A stretch of DNA of 64,000 nt from DASQFQ01 sp963811595 (GCA_963811595.1 CAWERW010000007.1:186001-250000); one strand, 5' to 3'. Shown: positions 8,823 through 21,132, numbered from the stretch's first letter. Numbers and translations are program-made. Notes: a model not told the origin generated them from the letters alone.

Positions 8823-9531
8823 GCCGATCGAGGAGGCTACAGGGCCGAAGCTTGCCTGCCTCCACCACCTCGATCCGCCGTATCCCGGCGCGGCGATGGC
8901 CGCGCTGCGCGGCGCCCGGCTCGGGCACGTCCACGTCCTCGCCGGCGACCCGCTGCCCGACCTCGGCGCCGTCGACGGGATCGTCTCGTTCGGCGGCGCG
9001 GAGTCGGTCCTCGACCGCCTGCCGGAGCTCGAGTCCGAGGCCGTGCTCCTCCGCGAGGCGGTCGAGCGCGAGCTGCCGGTGCTCGGCGTCTGCCTCGGCG
9101 CCCAGCTGCTCGCGGACGCGCTCGGCGGGCGCGTGTACCGGCTGCCGCGCCGAGCGGTGCGGTGGGTCGAGCTGGAGCGGATCGCCGACGACGAGCTCGT
9201 GCCGGACCGCGTGTGGGCCCTGCACTGGAACGAGGATGCGATCGAGCCGCCGCCCGGCGCCGTCGAGCTGCTCGACCGCGGCGGTCTCGGCTGCGCGGCG
9301 TTCCGGGCCGGGAGCGCGTGGGGCGTGCAGTTCCATCCCGACGTCGACGCCCCGATGCTCGACGGGTGGTACGAGCGCTACGGCAGCTGGCTGGAGGGGG
9401 CCGGCGTGGACCCCGCGGCGGCGAGGGAGCTCGACCGCGAGCACCTTCCCGGCCAGGCGCGAACCGCCGAGGCGATCTTCGGCGGCTTCGTCACACGCGC
9501 TCGAGCAGCGCGAGCCCGTGCGCCGAGGTGA
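8803..9531 (+). CDS. Class I glutamine amidotransferase-like protein (start uncertain)
   Basis: A Rossmann-like GATase1 domain with nucleophile Cys in 'GVCLGAQLLADAL' (about residue 97 from this start) and 'GVQFHPDVDA' near the end. The usual triad is Cys-His-Glu; here the HPE position reads HPD. It resembles GMP-synthase-like stand-alone GATases. The only ATG that keeps the conserved N-terminal strand is 8803, which overlaps the divergent glycosyltransferase start by 20 bases. A strong GAGGAGG at 8830-8836 has no start codon in this frame behind it, and ATG 8896 would cut off the first strand. Confidence 0.75.
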   Translation: MRTRVDTPIEEATGPKLACLHHLDPPYPGAAMAALRGARLGHVHVLAGDPLPDLGAVDGIVSFGGAESVLDRLPELESEAVLLREAVERELPVLGVCLGAQLLADALGGRVYRLPRRAVRWVELERIADDELVPDRVWALHWNEDAIEPPPGAVELLDRGGLGCAAFRAGSAWGVQFHPDVDAPMLDGWYERYGSWLEGAGVDPAAARELDREHLPGQARTAEAIFGGFVTRARAARARAPR

Positions 9532-11454
9532 GCTCGGTGACCTGCGTCCGCCGCGAGACCTCGCGCAGCGCCCCGGTGAGCACGTCGCGCCACGCGCCGG
9601 CCAGCTCGGGCGGCAGCTTCAGCGTCACGCCCTGGCTCGAGCCCACCGGCACGACGACGAGCACCTCGCCGTCGCCGCGCGCGAACGCGCACACCGACTC
9701 GCCGGCGTCGATCGGCACATAGGCGCCGGCGAACGCCTGCGGGCGCCGTGCCCGCAGCGCGAGCGCCCGCGCGATCACGAGCAGCTTCGGCTCGACGTCC
9801 TCGCCGCGGCCGAGCGCCGCGAGCGCCTCGCGCCGCGCCTCCCAGTCGACCGGCCGGCGGTTGTCGGGGTCGACGAGTGACAGCGAGACGAGCTCGTCGC
9901 CGTTGTAGATGTCGGGCAGCCCCGGCACGGTGAGCTTGAGCAGCAGCTGGCCGAGCGCGGCGCGGTCGCCCGCCGCGGCGACCTCGGCCGCGAACGGCTC
10001 GAAGTCCTCCATGAACTCCGGCAGCTCGTACAGCCCGCGCGCGAACGCCTTGACCGCCGCCTCGTGCTCCTCGTCGGGCTCGATCCAGCTCGTCGTGCGC
10101 TTGGCCTCGCGCAGCGCCTTCTCGAGGTAGGCCTCGAGCCGCTCGGGCTCGATCGGCCACGCACCGACGAGCGTCTGGAAGATCAGGTAGCGCTCGACGT
10201 CGTCGGGCCCGGGGGTCTCGCGCAGCAGCGTGAGCCAGCCGCGCACGTGCGCCTCCCACTGCTCGGCCATCCCGGCCAGCGCGCCGATGCGCGCCCGCAC
10301 GTCGCCCGACCGCTTCGTGTCGTGCGTCTGGGTGACGAGCAGGTTGCGCGGGCGCCGCGCCGCGTTCGCCGCGTGGAACTCCTCGACGGAGATCCCGAAG
10401 CGCCCGGGGTCGCCGCCGACGTCGTTGAGCGCCAGCAGGCGCAGGTAGCGGTAGAACGCGGTGTCCTCGACGCCCTTGGCCATGACCGGCGGCGTCGTCT
10501 GCTGGAAGCGCGTGACGAACGCCTCCGGCGTGTCGAGCAGCCACTCGATGCCGGCCTCGTGCAGGACGTCGAGGTCCTGCTGCTCGGCGTGGCCGCCGCG
10601 GATGTAGGTGCGGTAGACCGGCAGCGAGGCGAGCGCCTCGGGGAGGTCGTCGCGCGGGGAGATGTCGTGGAGGCGTTGCACCTCCGCGGCGAAGGTCGTC
10701 GTCGCCTGTTGCAGCTTGGCCTCGTCGGCGTACGCCTTGAAGGGACGGGCGTCGCCGGAGATGTCGTGCCACAGCGCGGTCAGCCGCTCCTCGCCGGAGC
10801 GGTCGACGAACAGCGCCGCGGCGTCGTTGAGGAACTCGTAGCCGACCGTGCCCTCGACGGGCCAGTCGCGCAGCGGCTCGCCGGGGTCGAGGATCTTCTC
10901 GACCCAGACGTGGCGGACGCCCTCGGCGCGCAGCCGCTCGAGGTAGCCGGCCGGGTCGGCGAGCCCGTCGGGGTGGTCGATCCGCAGCCCGTCGACCGCG
11001 CCCTCGCGCACGAGCGCGAGCGCCAGCCGGTGCGTCTCGCCGAACACCTCGGGGTCCTCCTGGCGCACGCCCGCGAGGTGGTCGATGTCGAAGAAGCGCC
11101 GGTACCAGCCGCTCTCGGGGTCGACGTCGAAGAACTTCTCGCGCTGCTCGACCCAGTAGCGGTTGGCGTCGTCGACCGCCATGTGGTTCGGGACGATGTC
11201 GAGGATCACGCCCAGCCCGGCCGCGCGCGCGGCGTCGACCAGCGCGCGGAACTCCGCCTCGCCCCCGAGCTCCTCGGAGATCGCGGTCGGGTCGACGACG
11301 TCGTAGCCGTGGGCGGAGCCGGGCCGTGCCTGGAACGACGGCGGCAGGTAGAGGTGCGAGACGCCGAGCTCGGCCAGGTAGGGCACGAGCTCGCGCGCGG
11401 CCGCGAAGCCGAAGCCGCCGCCGAGCTGGAGGCGGTAGGTCGCGCGCAGCTCGG

Positions 11455-11458
<4 letters not shown>
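9491..11458 (-). CDS. treY: Malto-oligosyltrehalose synthase
   Basis: A 655-residue GH13 enzyme that converts the reducing end of alpha-1,4-glucans into a trehalose unit, the first step of the TreY/TreZ path. Visible hallmarks are the N-terminal 'TYRLQL', 'ILDIVPNHMAV', nucleophile Asp in 'VDGLRIDHPDGL', acid/base Glu in 'VWVEKILDPGE', and 'TQTHDTKRSGDVRARI'. It is on the short side for TreY (often 700-800 residues). The start overlaps the glgX stop (ATGA), so it is translationally coupled and depends on how ribosomes pass the frameshifted glgX. The 3' end overlaps the GATase gene by 41 bases. Confidence 0.93.
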
Positions 11459-13563
<2,105 letters not shown>

Positions 13564-13567
<4 letters not shown>

Positions 13568-15291
13568 CGGACCAGCGCTCCGGCCAGCGGGGGCAGGACG
13601 ACGTGGCCGGGCTCGACCGTCGCGTGGTGGGTGGCGAGCTCGAGCTCGACGGCGCGGTCGACGGGGACGTGCACCGGCCGCCGCGAGAAGTTGGCGAGCA
13701 CGAGGTGCTCGCCGCGGCGCACCTTCAGCCAGCCCTGGTGCTCGTCGTACTCGGCGTGGGCCTCGCCCGGGCCGATCGCGCGGCGTGCCTCGAGCAGCTT
13801 GCCGTACAGGTCGCGCAGCCCCTCCGGCTCGCCCTCGCGCGTGAGCTTGGAGCGCTCGAACGTCGCCGGGTCCTGCGGGTCGGGGACCTCCTCGCCGGCG
13901 AACTCGGCGAAGGCCGCGAACTCGCGCCGGCGGCCCTCGCGCGTCGCGACCGCGATCTCCTCGTCGATGTGGTCGGCGAAGAACTGGAACGGCGCGGCCT
14001 CGCCGTGCTCCTCGCCCTGGAACAGCATCGGCGTGAACGGCGACAGCAGCGTGCACAGGGCGGCGAGCGGGCGCACTTCGGCCGGCAGGCGGTCGCCGAA
14101 CGCGCGGTTGCCGATCTGGTCGTGGTTCTGGTCGAAGACCACGAAGCGCTCGGGGGCGACGTCGTCGGCGCGGGCGCCGAAGCGGCGGGCGCGGAACGTC
14201 GAGTAGCCGCCGTCGTGGACGTGCGGGCGGCGGTAGGCCTTGGCGAGCTGGGCGATCTCGCCGAACTCGGCGTAGTAGCCGTCGCGGTCGCCGGTCAGCA
14301 GGACGCGCAGCGCGTGGTGGAAGTCGTCGGCCCAGACCGCGTCGCAGCCCCAGCCGCCGCGCTCGTGCGAGCGCACGACCTTGGGGTCGTTCATGCCGCT
14401 CTCGGCGATCACGAGCGCGCGCGGGTCACGCGCGTGCACGCGCGCGCTGAGCTCCTGGATCAGGTGGACGGCGCCGCCGTCGAGGATCGCGTGGATCGCG
14501 TCGAGCCGCAGCCCGTCGAGGTGGAAGTCGCGGATCCAGCCGTCGGCGCTCTGCAGCACCCACTCGCGCACGCCGCCGCAGTGGCCGTCGTCGTAGTTCA
14601 TCGCCTTGCCCCAGACGGTCTCGTAGGCGTCGGTGAAGTAGGGCCCGAATGCCTCGAGCGCCTGGGCGCCGGACGCGCCGACGTGGTTGTAGACGACGTC
14701 GAGCAGCACCGCGAGGCCCTCGCCGTGGGCGGCGTCGACGAGGCGCTGGAGCCCCAGCGGCCCGCCGTAGGCCGAGTGCGCGGCCGACAGGTAGACGCCG
14801 TCGTAGCCCCACCCGTGAGCGCCGGGGAACTCGGCGACCGGCATCAGCTGGATCGTCGTGATCCCCAGCTCGCGCAAGCCGCGCAGGTGCGGGATGACGG
14901 CCTCGCAGGTCCCCTCGGGCGTGAACGTCCCGACGTGCAGCTCGTAGATGACGCTGTCAGCGAGGCCGGGCGCGGTGAAGTCGTCGTCGGTCCAGGCGAA
15001 CGCGCCGGTGTCGAGCACGCGGGAAGGGCCGCGCAGCCCCGCGGGCTGCCAGCGCGAGGCGGGGTCGGGGAGCTCGACGCCGTCGATCACGTACGCGTAC
15101 TCCCCGCCCGCGGCGATCGGCAACACCGCCTCGCGGACGCCGTGACCGGCGTCGGCCAGCTCGTGGTCGACGCCGCCGGCGCGCAGGACGATCCGCTCCG
15201 GGCGCGGCGCCCAGACACGGAACTCGGTGCTCGCGTCGCCCGTCGGGCGGGCACCGAGCGGGCGCTCGAAGGGCAGGACTTGATCGGTCAT
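13564..15291 (-). CDS. treZ: Malto-oligosyltrehalose trehalohydrolase
   Basis: A 575-residue GH13 enzyme that releases trehalose from the TreY product. An N-terminal CBM48-like domain ('EFRVWAPRPERIVLRAGG') precedes the barrel. Catalytic regions are 'VLLDVVYNHVGASG', nucleophile Asp in 'LDGLRLDAIHAI', Glu in 'LVIAESGMND' and Asp in 'QNHDQIGNRA'. It lies 6 bases after the stop of the small helical ORF and overlaps the glgX GTG start (GTGA), forming a treZ-glgX-treY unit. The three enzymes together debranch and degrade glycogen to trehalose. Confidence 0.94.
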
Positions 15292-15297
15292 GGCGCT

Positions 15298-15486
15298 CTA
15301 GAGAGGCGAAGCGCTGCTCGTGGCCTTCAGCTCGGCCACGGCGGCGGCCATCAGGTCGACCTCGGCCGACAGGTCCTGCATCGCGCTGGCGTCGCCCTCG
15401 CGGGCGATGGCCAGCGCGGCCCGGCACTGCTCGACGTGCTCCTGCACGGCGGCCAGCTGGCGTTCGATCTCCTCGGGCTGCTGCAT
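15298..15486 (-). CDS. Small helical protein upstream of treZ, 62 aa
   Basis: An unrecognised short ORF. ATG 15486 is preferred because AGGGTGA stands 8 bases before it; GTG 15498 would add four residues. The product is nearly all predicted helix ('EEIERQLAAVQEHVEQCRAA', 'LSAEVDLMAAAVAEL') with heptad-like leucine/valine spacing, suggesting a short coiled coil. It ends 6 bases before treZ and is probably the first gene of the trehalose operon. No known function. Confidence 0.55.
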   Translation of the reverse strand: MQQPEEIERQLAAVQEHVEQCRAALAIAREGDASAMQDLSAEVDLMAAAVAELKATSSASPL

Positions 15487-15540
15487 CAGGCGGATCACCC
15501 TAACGCGGCGGCCCGGGAGGGGAACTTCCGGCGCGGAGCC

Positions 15541-16821
15541 GTGTTGCTGATTGCCGTGTCCCGTCTACTGATGATCCTCACCCTGCTGGCCGCCGCCGCT
15601 CTCCCGGCCGCCGCCGGCGCCCAGACTCCGCTCGAGCCCCCGGTCGCCGTCACCGGCGCCGCCACGGCGATCGCCGAGACCACCGCCGAGCTCAACGGCA
15701 CGGTCGATCCCAACGGCTCGGCCACCGAGTACTTCTTCGAGTACGGCACCACGGCCGCCTACGGGCTGACGACGCCGCCCGCCGCCGCCGGCGACGGCGC
15801 GGACCCCGTGGCCGTCAAGGCCGCCATCTCCGCCCTGACGCGGAACACGACCTACCACTACCGGCTCGTGGCCACCAACGCGGCCGGCATCTCGCGCGGC
15901 GCCGACCGCACGCTGCGCACGAGCCCCGGGCCGCAGGTGCCGCGGGTCACCTCCACCTCCTCGCGCGAGGTCAGCTCGCGCAGCGCGCGCCTGATCACGA
16001 CCGTCGACCCCAACGCGCAGGCCACGACCCTGCGCTTCGAGTACGGGCGGACGACGAACTACGGCTCGTTCACCGACCGCATCCCGGTGGGCGCGGGCGA
16101 CGGCAACGTGCCGATGTCGCAGCTGCTCGACGGCCTGCGCCCGAACACGCGCTACCACTTCCGCGCCGTCGCGACCAACGAGACGGGCTCCGCGCGCAGC
16201 GCCGACCGCTCGTTCCGCACCACGCGCGAGCCGACCGGCGTGAGCATCGCGCTGACGCCGAGCCGCGTCACCTGGGGCGGCGGGCTGAGCATCATCGGGC
16301 GCGTCAACGGCACCGGCGTGAGCGGCATGCGGCTCGCGCTCGAGCGCCAGGCCTTCCCGTTCCAGACCGGCTTCAGCGAGGTCGCGACGCGGAGCGTGAG
16401 CGGCAAGGGGACGTTCCGCTTCGATGTGCGGTCGCTGTTCGAGACCACGCAGTACCGCGTCGTCACGCGCACGCGCCGGCCGGTCTTCAGCGCGACGCGG
16501 ACCGCGTCGAGCGCGCTGCGGGTCGGCGCCCGCTCGCGCCTGCGGGGCCGCCGCCGGGCGCGCATCGAGGGCGCGATCTGGCCGCAGGTCGCGGCCGGAC
16601 GCGTGTCGCTGCAGAAGCGCTCGCCGCGCGGCCGCTGGGCGACCGTCAAGCGGGCCGCGGCGCGGCGGCTCGACGCGAACCGCTCGCGCTACCGCTTCAC
16701 GGTCAGGCGCACCCGGCGCCCCGCGTCCTACCGCGTCGTCGTGCTCGCGCGCGACGGCGGCGCGCACGTGCCGGGCCGCTCGCGCGTCGTGCGCGTCAAG
16801 GCCCGGCCCAAGCGCCGGTAG
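15541..16821 (+). CDS. Secreted fibronectin-III-like repeat protein
   Basis: About 426 residues. A signal peptide ('LLMILTLLAAAALPAAAGAQ') is followed by two related beta-sandwich modules with the pattern 'T..ELNGTVDPNGSATEYFFEYGTT' and 'TTVDPNAQATTLRFEYGRTT', each ending in 'RYHFRAVATN..G' and 'R.FRT'. These look like fibronectin-III-type surface modules common in this lineage. The C-terminal third is Arg-rich. Start choices are GTG 15541, GTG 15556 or ATG 15571; the first is used. The 3' end overlaps the convergent glycosidase by 94 bases. Probably extracellular or wall-associated; no enzymatic motif is seen. Confidence 0.75.
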   Translation: MLLIAVSRLLMILTLLAAAALPAAAGAQTPLEPPVAVTGAATAIAETTAELNGTVDPNGSATEYFFEYGTTAAYGLTTPPAAAGDGADPVAVKAAISALTRNTTYHYRLVATNAAGISRGADRTLRTSPGPQVPRVTSTSSREVSSRSARLITTVDPNAQATTLRFEYGRTTNYGSFTDRIPVGAGDGNVPMSQLLDGLRPNTRYHFRAVATNETGSARSADRSFRTTREPTGVSIALTPSRVTWGGGLSIIGRVNGTGVSGMRLALERQAFPFQTGFSEVATRSVSGKGTFRFDVRSLFETTQYRVVTRTRRPVFSATRTASSALRVGARSRLRGRRRARIEGAIWPQVAAGRVSLQKRSPRGRWATVKRAAARRLDANRSRYRFTVRRTRRPASYRVVVLARDGGAHVPGRSRVVRVKARPKRR

Positions 16822-17876
16822 CGCCGCAGCAGCAGACCACAGCCGATCCGCCTGACGGCCCGGTAGGCGGCCTTGGGTCGCCCGCCGGGCCACTCGACGA
16901 TCCCCTCCGACGTGAACATGCCCCAGCCGTGCTCGAGGTCGCGCAGCGTCACGAACACGCGCCGTGCGCCGCTGCGGAGCATGCTCCGCACGCCGAGGCG
17001 CACGTAGCGGGCCTGCGCCCGCTGGGCCGAGAGCGGGTCCTCGCCGTAGAAGCGGCGGTCGTACTGGAAGGTCTGCGAGCTCGGATAGCCCATCTCGGTC
17101 ACCCACAGCGGGCCCTGGAACCCGTGGGCGGCGTACGCGGCGCGCGCCGCCTCGACCATCCGCCCGAGCTTGTGGACGCCGCCGCGGAAGTGCGCGTTGG
17201 CGATGTCGAACGCGGCGACCGTGCCCGGCTCTGACAGCACCTGGCCGAGCCACGCGTCGTAGGGCGCGTAGAGGCTCGTGAAGAGGATCTTCGCGCGCGG
17301 GTTGCCGCGGCGGATCGCGGCGCTCGTGATCCGCAGCAGCCGCGCGTAGTCCGTCGCGCTCCCGTAGAAGTACTCGCCGCGGTCGCTGCCGGGGTTGACG
17401 AGGTTCGCCTCGTTGAGCACCTCCCAGAAGCGGATCTCGGGCGCGCGGGCGGCGATCTGCTCGACCATCCGCGCCCACGCGGCCTCGTCGTTGGGCGGGC
17501 AGCGGTAGAAGTGCTCGGCCCAGGCCGGGCAGCGCGCGTTCCACCACGGCGTGCCGCCCAGGACGCCGAGCACGTCGAGCCGGTGGGTGCGCGCCGCGGT
17601 GCGCAGCGTGTCGAGCGTCGCCCACTCGGGCTGGTCGGCGGCGCGCGGGAAGATCCAGGCGGCGAGCACGTCGGCGCGGACGGTGCGCATGCGGGCGGCG
17701 CGCGAGATCCGGAACAGCGCGTCGACGTCCGCCGCCGGCGTCTGCGGGCCGATCATCGTGTGGCTGCCCAGGCGCGGGGTCGTCTCGGCCGCCATCGAAG
17801 CACCGGCCGGGGACAGGACGAGCGAGGCGAGGATCACGACGCCCGCCATCCCGAGCCGGGGGCGAGGCGGGAGCAT
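16728..17876 (-). CDS. Secreted glycoside hydrolase (clan GH-A type)
   Basis: A 382-residue protein with an N-terminal signal peptide ('MAGVVILASLVLSPAGASMA'). The TIM-barrel fits clan GH-A: acid/base Glu in 'FWEVLNEANL' and nucleophile Glu in 'LWVTEMGYPSS'. Similar proteins are annotated as GH39/GH5-like or putative cellulase/xylosidase; the substrate cannot be decided. The last ~30 residues are Arg/Thr-rich and lie within the overlap with the convergent secreted gene, so the true C-terminus is of low conservation. Confidence 0.8.
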   Translation of the reverse strand: MLPPRPRLGMAGVVILASLVLSPAGASMAAETTPRLGSHTMIGPQTPAADVDALFRISRAARMRTVRADVLAAWIFPRAADQPEWATLDTLRTAARTHRLDVLGVLGGTPWWNARCPAWAEHFYRCPPNDEAAWARMVEQIAARAPEIRFWEVLNEANLVNPGSDRGEYFYGSATDYARLLRITSAAIRRGNPRAKILFTSLYAPYDAWLGQVLSEPGTVAAFDIANAHFRGGVHKLGRMVEAARAAYAAHGFQGPLWVTEMGYPSSQTFQYDRRFYGEDPLSAQRAQARYVRLGVRSMLRSGARRVFVTLRDLEHGWGMFTSEGIVEWPGGRPKAAYRAVRRIGCGLLLRRYRRLGRALTRTTRERPGTCAPPSRASTTTR

Positions 17877-17891
17877 GTAAGAAAGCGGACT

Positions 17892-19532
17892 CTACCGACG
17901 GCGGAGCACGCGCACGCGCACCGTTGCGGCACGAAATCCGCGCTTGCGTACGACGGCGCGGCGCACGCCGGCGCGCCCGATCCGGCGCACGACGACCACG
18001 CGGCCGCGGCGGCCGGTGCGGCGCGTGGCGCCGGCGAAGCGCACCCGCGCGCCGCGCACGGGGCGGCCGCGGGCGGTGACGCGGAAGCGGAAGCGCGTGC
18101 GCTGACCGGCGCGGGCGCGCCGCGGCTTGACGCGTACGCGCAGGCGCGGCTTCGCGGCGCGGCCGGGCGTGGCCGCGCCCGCGCCGGCGGCGCGCAGCGG
18201 GCAGGCGTTGGCGACGTCGCCGCCGGCCGTGCGGCCGACGGTCTGGCTCGGCGGCGGCGCGGCGCCGCGCTCGATCATGGCCTCGAACGCCTCGAACGCC
18301 GCCCGGTAGCAGGGCAGGATCGGGCGCAGCTCGGCGGGATAGCGGTCGTAGCGCGAGTCGACGTGGCTGCCGCCCTCGATCACGTAATAGCGGTGCAGGC
18401 CGCCGCGCCCCTGGTCGCGGATCAAGCGCGCGTAGACGTCGGAGTCGGTGCGGATCGGCAGCAGCGCGTCGAGCGTCCCGTGCAGCGTCAGCATCGGCTT
18501 GCCGATGCGCCCGGTCAGCGACACGCGCCCGACGGCGTCCTTGACCGCCTGCGGGCGGCTGGCGTAGTCGTAGTCGGCGTCGCAGCCGGGCGTGCCGGAG
18601 CGGCAGAACGGGTTGCCGGCCTCGAGCGGGCCGTCGTAGCCGGGGTCGAACTCCTCGCGGTAGACGCGCTGCGTGAGGTCCCAGTACTCGGCGTAGTGGT
18701 CGTCCCACTGCTGCTCGGAGCCGGGAGCGAAGCCGGCGGCGAGGATCGCCCGGTGGGCGGCGGGGTCGCCCGCCTTCCAGGCCGCGTGGTGCTTGAGTGC
18801 GGCCGGCAGGTAGGTGAACAGGTTCGGGCCGTCCGCGCGCATCAGCGTGCCCTCCCAGTCGACGCCGCCGTCGTAGAGCGCGGGGCGGTTCTCGAGCTGC
18901 CACCGCGTGAGGTAGCCGCCGTTGGAGATGCCGGTCATGTAGGTGCGCTCGGGCGCGCGGCCGTAGCGGCTGCGCACCGCCTCCTTGGCCGCGCGGGTGA
19001 GCTCGGTGACGCGGCGGTGCCATTCGGCGACGGCGTCGCCGGGCTCGGTGCCGTCCTTGTAGAACGAGGTGCCGGAGTTGCCCTTGTCGGTCGCCGCGTA
19101 GGCGTAGCCGCGGGCGAGCACGTAGTCGCCGATCACATAGTCGGTGGCGAACTGCCGCCGTACGCCCGGCGCGCCGGTGACGACGAGCTTGCCGTTCCAG
19201 TCGTTGGGCAGGCGGATCACGAACTGCGAGTCGTGCATCCAGCCGCGGTAGGCGTTCGTGGTCGAGCTGTCGGGGAAGTAGCCGTCGACCTGCAGCCCCG
19301 GCACGACCTTGTCCGGGTTGCGGCTGGCCGAGGAGTGCAGCGTCTGCCAGTCGGAGCGGTCGGTGTGGTTGGTGGCGACCGTGCCCTTCGTGGTCAGGTC
19401 GTCGAGGCAGTCGGCGACCTGGCGCTCCGCGCCGGGCACGCGCACCGCGTTCTGGTTCGGACACGTGGCGGCCTGGGCGGGCGCGGCGGCGAGCGCGAGC
19501 AGGGCGGCGGCGAGCGGGAGAGCGCGGCGCAT
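17892..19532 (-). CDS. Secreted alpha/beta hydrolase (tannase / 3HB-oligomer hydrolase-like)
   Basis: A 546-residue exported hydrolase. The signal peptide is 'RRALPLAAALLALAAAPAQA'. The nucleophile elbow is 'GISNGGYLTRW' (G-x-S-x-G-G), followed by a conserved 'DWEGTLMRADGPNLFTYLPAAL', the acid segment 'LHGTLDALLPI' and His in 'VIEGGSHVDSRYD'. The pattern fits the tannase/feruloyl esterase or D-3-hydroxybutyrate-oligomer hydrolase group. A C-terminal Arg/Gly-rich Ig-like segment (about residues 455-546) resembles other secreted proteins here and may be a wall-binding or stalk domain. Confidence 0.82.
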   Translation of the reverse strand: MRRALPLAAALLALAAAPAQAATCPNQNAVRVPGAERQVADCLDDLTTKGTVATNHTDRSDWQTLHSSASRNPDKVVPGLQVDGYFPDSSTTNAYRGWMHDSQFVIRLPNDWNGKLVVTGAPGVRRQFATDYVIGDYVLARGYAYAATDKGNSGTSFYKDGTEPGDAVAEWHRRVTELTRAAKEAVRSRYGRAPERTYMTGISNGGYLTRWQLENRPALYDGGVDWEGTLMRADGPNLFTYLPAALKHHAAWKAGDPAAHRAILAAGFAPGSEQQWDDHYAEYWDLTQRVYREEFDPGYDGPLEAGNPFCRSGTPGCDADYDYASRPQAVKDAVGRVSLTGRIGKPMLTLHGTLDALLPIRTDSDVYARLIRDQGRGGLHRYYVIEGGSHVDSRYDRYPAELRPILPCYRAAFEAFEAMIERGAAPPPSQTVGRTAGGDVANACPLRAAGAGAATPGRAAKPRLRVRVKPRRARAGQRTRFRFRVTARGRPVRGARVRFAGATRRTGRRGRVVVVRRIGRAGVRRAVVRKRGFRAATVRVRVLRRR

Positions 19533-19586
19533 GCCCGCCTCTTACCCAGCTTGACGCCGATGCACGAGATCAAGGATCGTCGCGCG

Positions 19587-20681
19587 ATGCACGGACGCCT
19601 GGTTCTCGCGCTGCTCGCGCTCACGCTCTTCCTCCCCGCCACCGCGAACGCCGCGGTCGCGCCGGGGCTCGACGTCCGCAAGCTCGAGGCGTTCACGTCG
19701 TCGGCGGGCGCGCTCGTGCGCGTGACGCTGCGCGCGCCGCTCGAGGGCCGGATCAGCGTGCGCTTCCAGCGCCGCGACGGCCGCGGCGCCTCCCGCCGCT
19801 CCACGGTCATCCGCGGCCGCCGGCGCATCGACTTCCTGTTCGCCGGCGACGCCCGCAACCTGGCGCGCGTCATCGTCCGCACGGGCCGCGGCCGCGGCGG
19901 CGACCGCGCCGCGCTGCGGCTCCCGCGCAACGCGGACGACTGCGCGGCGCTCTCCAGGCTCACCCGCCGGCTGCGCCCGCTGCGCAAGGGTCGCCCGGCG
20001 GTCACGCGGCGGCTGCGCGCGATCTCGCGACGGCGCGCCGCGTGCGGCGGCGCCTCGCTGCCGGTGGCCCCGGGCCCGGCGCCCCCGCCCGGCCCCGCCC
20101 CGGTCTTCGTCGCGCCGGCCGCCGGCTACGCGCTCGAGCACGGGGAGACCCCGGAGGATCCGCTCAGCGCTGATACCCCCGTGCGGTTCGCCGACGCGTC
20201 GCAGGGCAGCGAGCTCGTCGACTGGACCTGGGACTTCGACGACGGCACGACCGGAAGCGGCCGCGTCGTCGACCACGCGTTCGCGGAGCCGGGCCGCTAC
20301 ACGGTCCTGCTCACGGTCAGGAACTCGCGCGGCCAGGTCAACGCCTTCGGCCGCGAGGTGTTCGTGCGCGCGCCCGGCAGCGCCACGGTCAACGGCGGAG
20401 CGGTCGCCTGCCCCGGCCCGGGGATCACCACGCCGGTCACCGTCCGCCTGCGCGTGCCCTCGTGGGCGAAGTTCCCGGCGTCGGTCAGCTACTCGATCCC
20501 GCCCGGCCCGTGCGCCGCCGACGCCTCGGACGCCCGCGACCTCACGATCACGCCCGGCAACGACGGCGACCACAAGGACGCCTGGGGCCGCAACGAGAGC
20601 ACGCTCTCCTTCACGTTCGACCTCTCCGACGGCGCCGGGACCGGCACCGTCGACCCGTTGGTCACCGCGGACTGGAGCTGA
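19587..20681 (+). CDS. Secreted PKD-domain protein
   Basis: A 364-residue protein starting at ATG 19587, with AAGGA about 11 bases upstream; ATG 19560 would add nine charged residues ahead of the signal peptide. Signal peptide 'RLVLALLALTLFLPATANA'. An Arg-rich region (residues ~30-150) and a Pro-rich linker follow. A PKD domain is then clear: 'VRFADASQGSELVDWTWDFD' and 'YTVLLTVRNSRGQVNAFGRE'. The C-terminal ~90 residues form another beta domain with a Cys pair. Probably extracellular and involved in surface interactions; no catalytic motif. Confidence 0.78.
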   Translation: MHGRLVLALLALTLFLPATANAAVAPGLDVRKLEAFTSSAGALVRVTLRAPLEGRISVRFQRRDGRGASRRSTVIRGRRRIDFLFAGDARNLARVIVRTGRGRGGDRAALRLPRNADDCAALSRLTRRLRPLRKGRPAVTRRLRAISRRRAACGGASLPVAPGPAPPPGPAPVFVAPAAGYALEHGETPEDPLSADTPVRFADASQGSELVDWTWDFDDGTTGSGRVVDHAFAEPGRYTVLLTVRNSRGQVNAFGREVFVRAPGSATVNGGAVACPGPGITTPVTVRLRVPSWAKFPASVSYSIPPGPCAADASDARDLTITPGNDGDHKDAWGRNESTLSFTFDLSDGAGTGTVDPLVTADWS

Positions 20682-20739
20682 CCGCCTCCGGCGCCGTGCA
20701 CGCGCCGCGCGCCCGCGGGCCCGCCGGATCAGCGACGAT

Positions 20740-21132
20740 ATGGGCATGGCCCTGCCGGTCCGGCTCGACCACTGCGTGATCCACGTCTCGGACTGGGACG
20801 TGTCCAACGCGTTCTACCGCGACGTCGTCGGCGCCGAGCTCGTCGAGACGGGCGGCCGTCTGGCTTACCGGTTCGGCGACCAGCAGCTCAACCTGCACGG
20901 GCCGGGCGTGTCACCGGCGCAGGTGGCGCGGCTGCCCGTGCAGCCGGGGAACAGCGACCTCTGCTTCGAGTGGGACGGCCCGATCGAGGATGCCGTCGCG
21001 CATCTCGACGCCTGCGGGGTGGCTGTCGAGCTCGGCCCCGTCGAGCGTTCCGGCGCGCGCGGGACGGGGCAGAGCGTCTACTTCCGCGATCCCGACGGAA
21101 GCCTGCTCGAGTTCATCGCGTACACCCGATGA
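20740..21132 (+). CDS. VOC (glyoxalase/dioxygenase superfamily) protein
   Basis: A 130-residue vicinal-oxygen-chelate protein made of two beta-alpha-beta3 modules. Probable metal ligands are His in 'LDHCVIHV', His in 'QLNLHGP' and Glu in 'SLLEFIAY'. 'VYFRDPDGSLLEF' is the classic C-terminal signature. Related proteins are glyoxalase, extradiol dioxygenase or fosfomycin-resistance types; the substrate is not decidable. Its stop overlaps the nitrilase start (ATGA), tying it to the nitrilase/aminotransferase group. The alternative ATG at 20746 is equally possible. Confidence 0.88.
   Translation: MGMALPVRLDHCVIHVSDWDVSNAFYRDVVGAELVETGGRLAYRFGDQQLNLHGPGVSPAQVARLPVQPGNSDLCFEWDGPIEDAVAHLDACGVAVELGPVERSGARGTGQSVYFRDPDGSLLEFIAYTR

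Noticed and set aside
13603..16821. Long plus-strand ORF across treZ
   Set aside because: Only its end (from 15541) is a real secreted protein; the rest is antisense of treZ.
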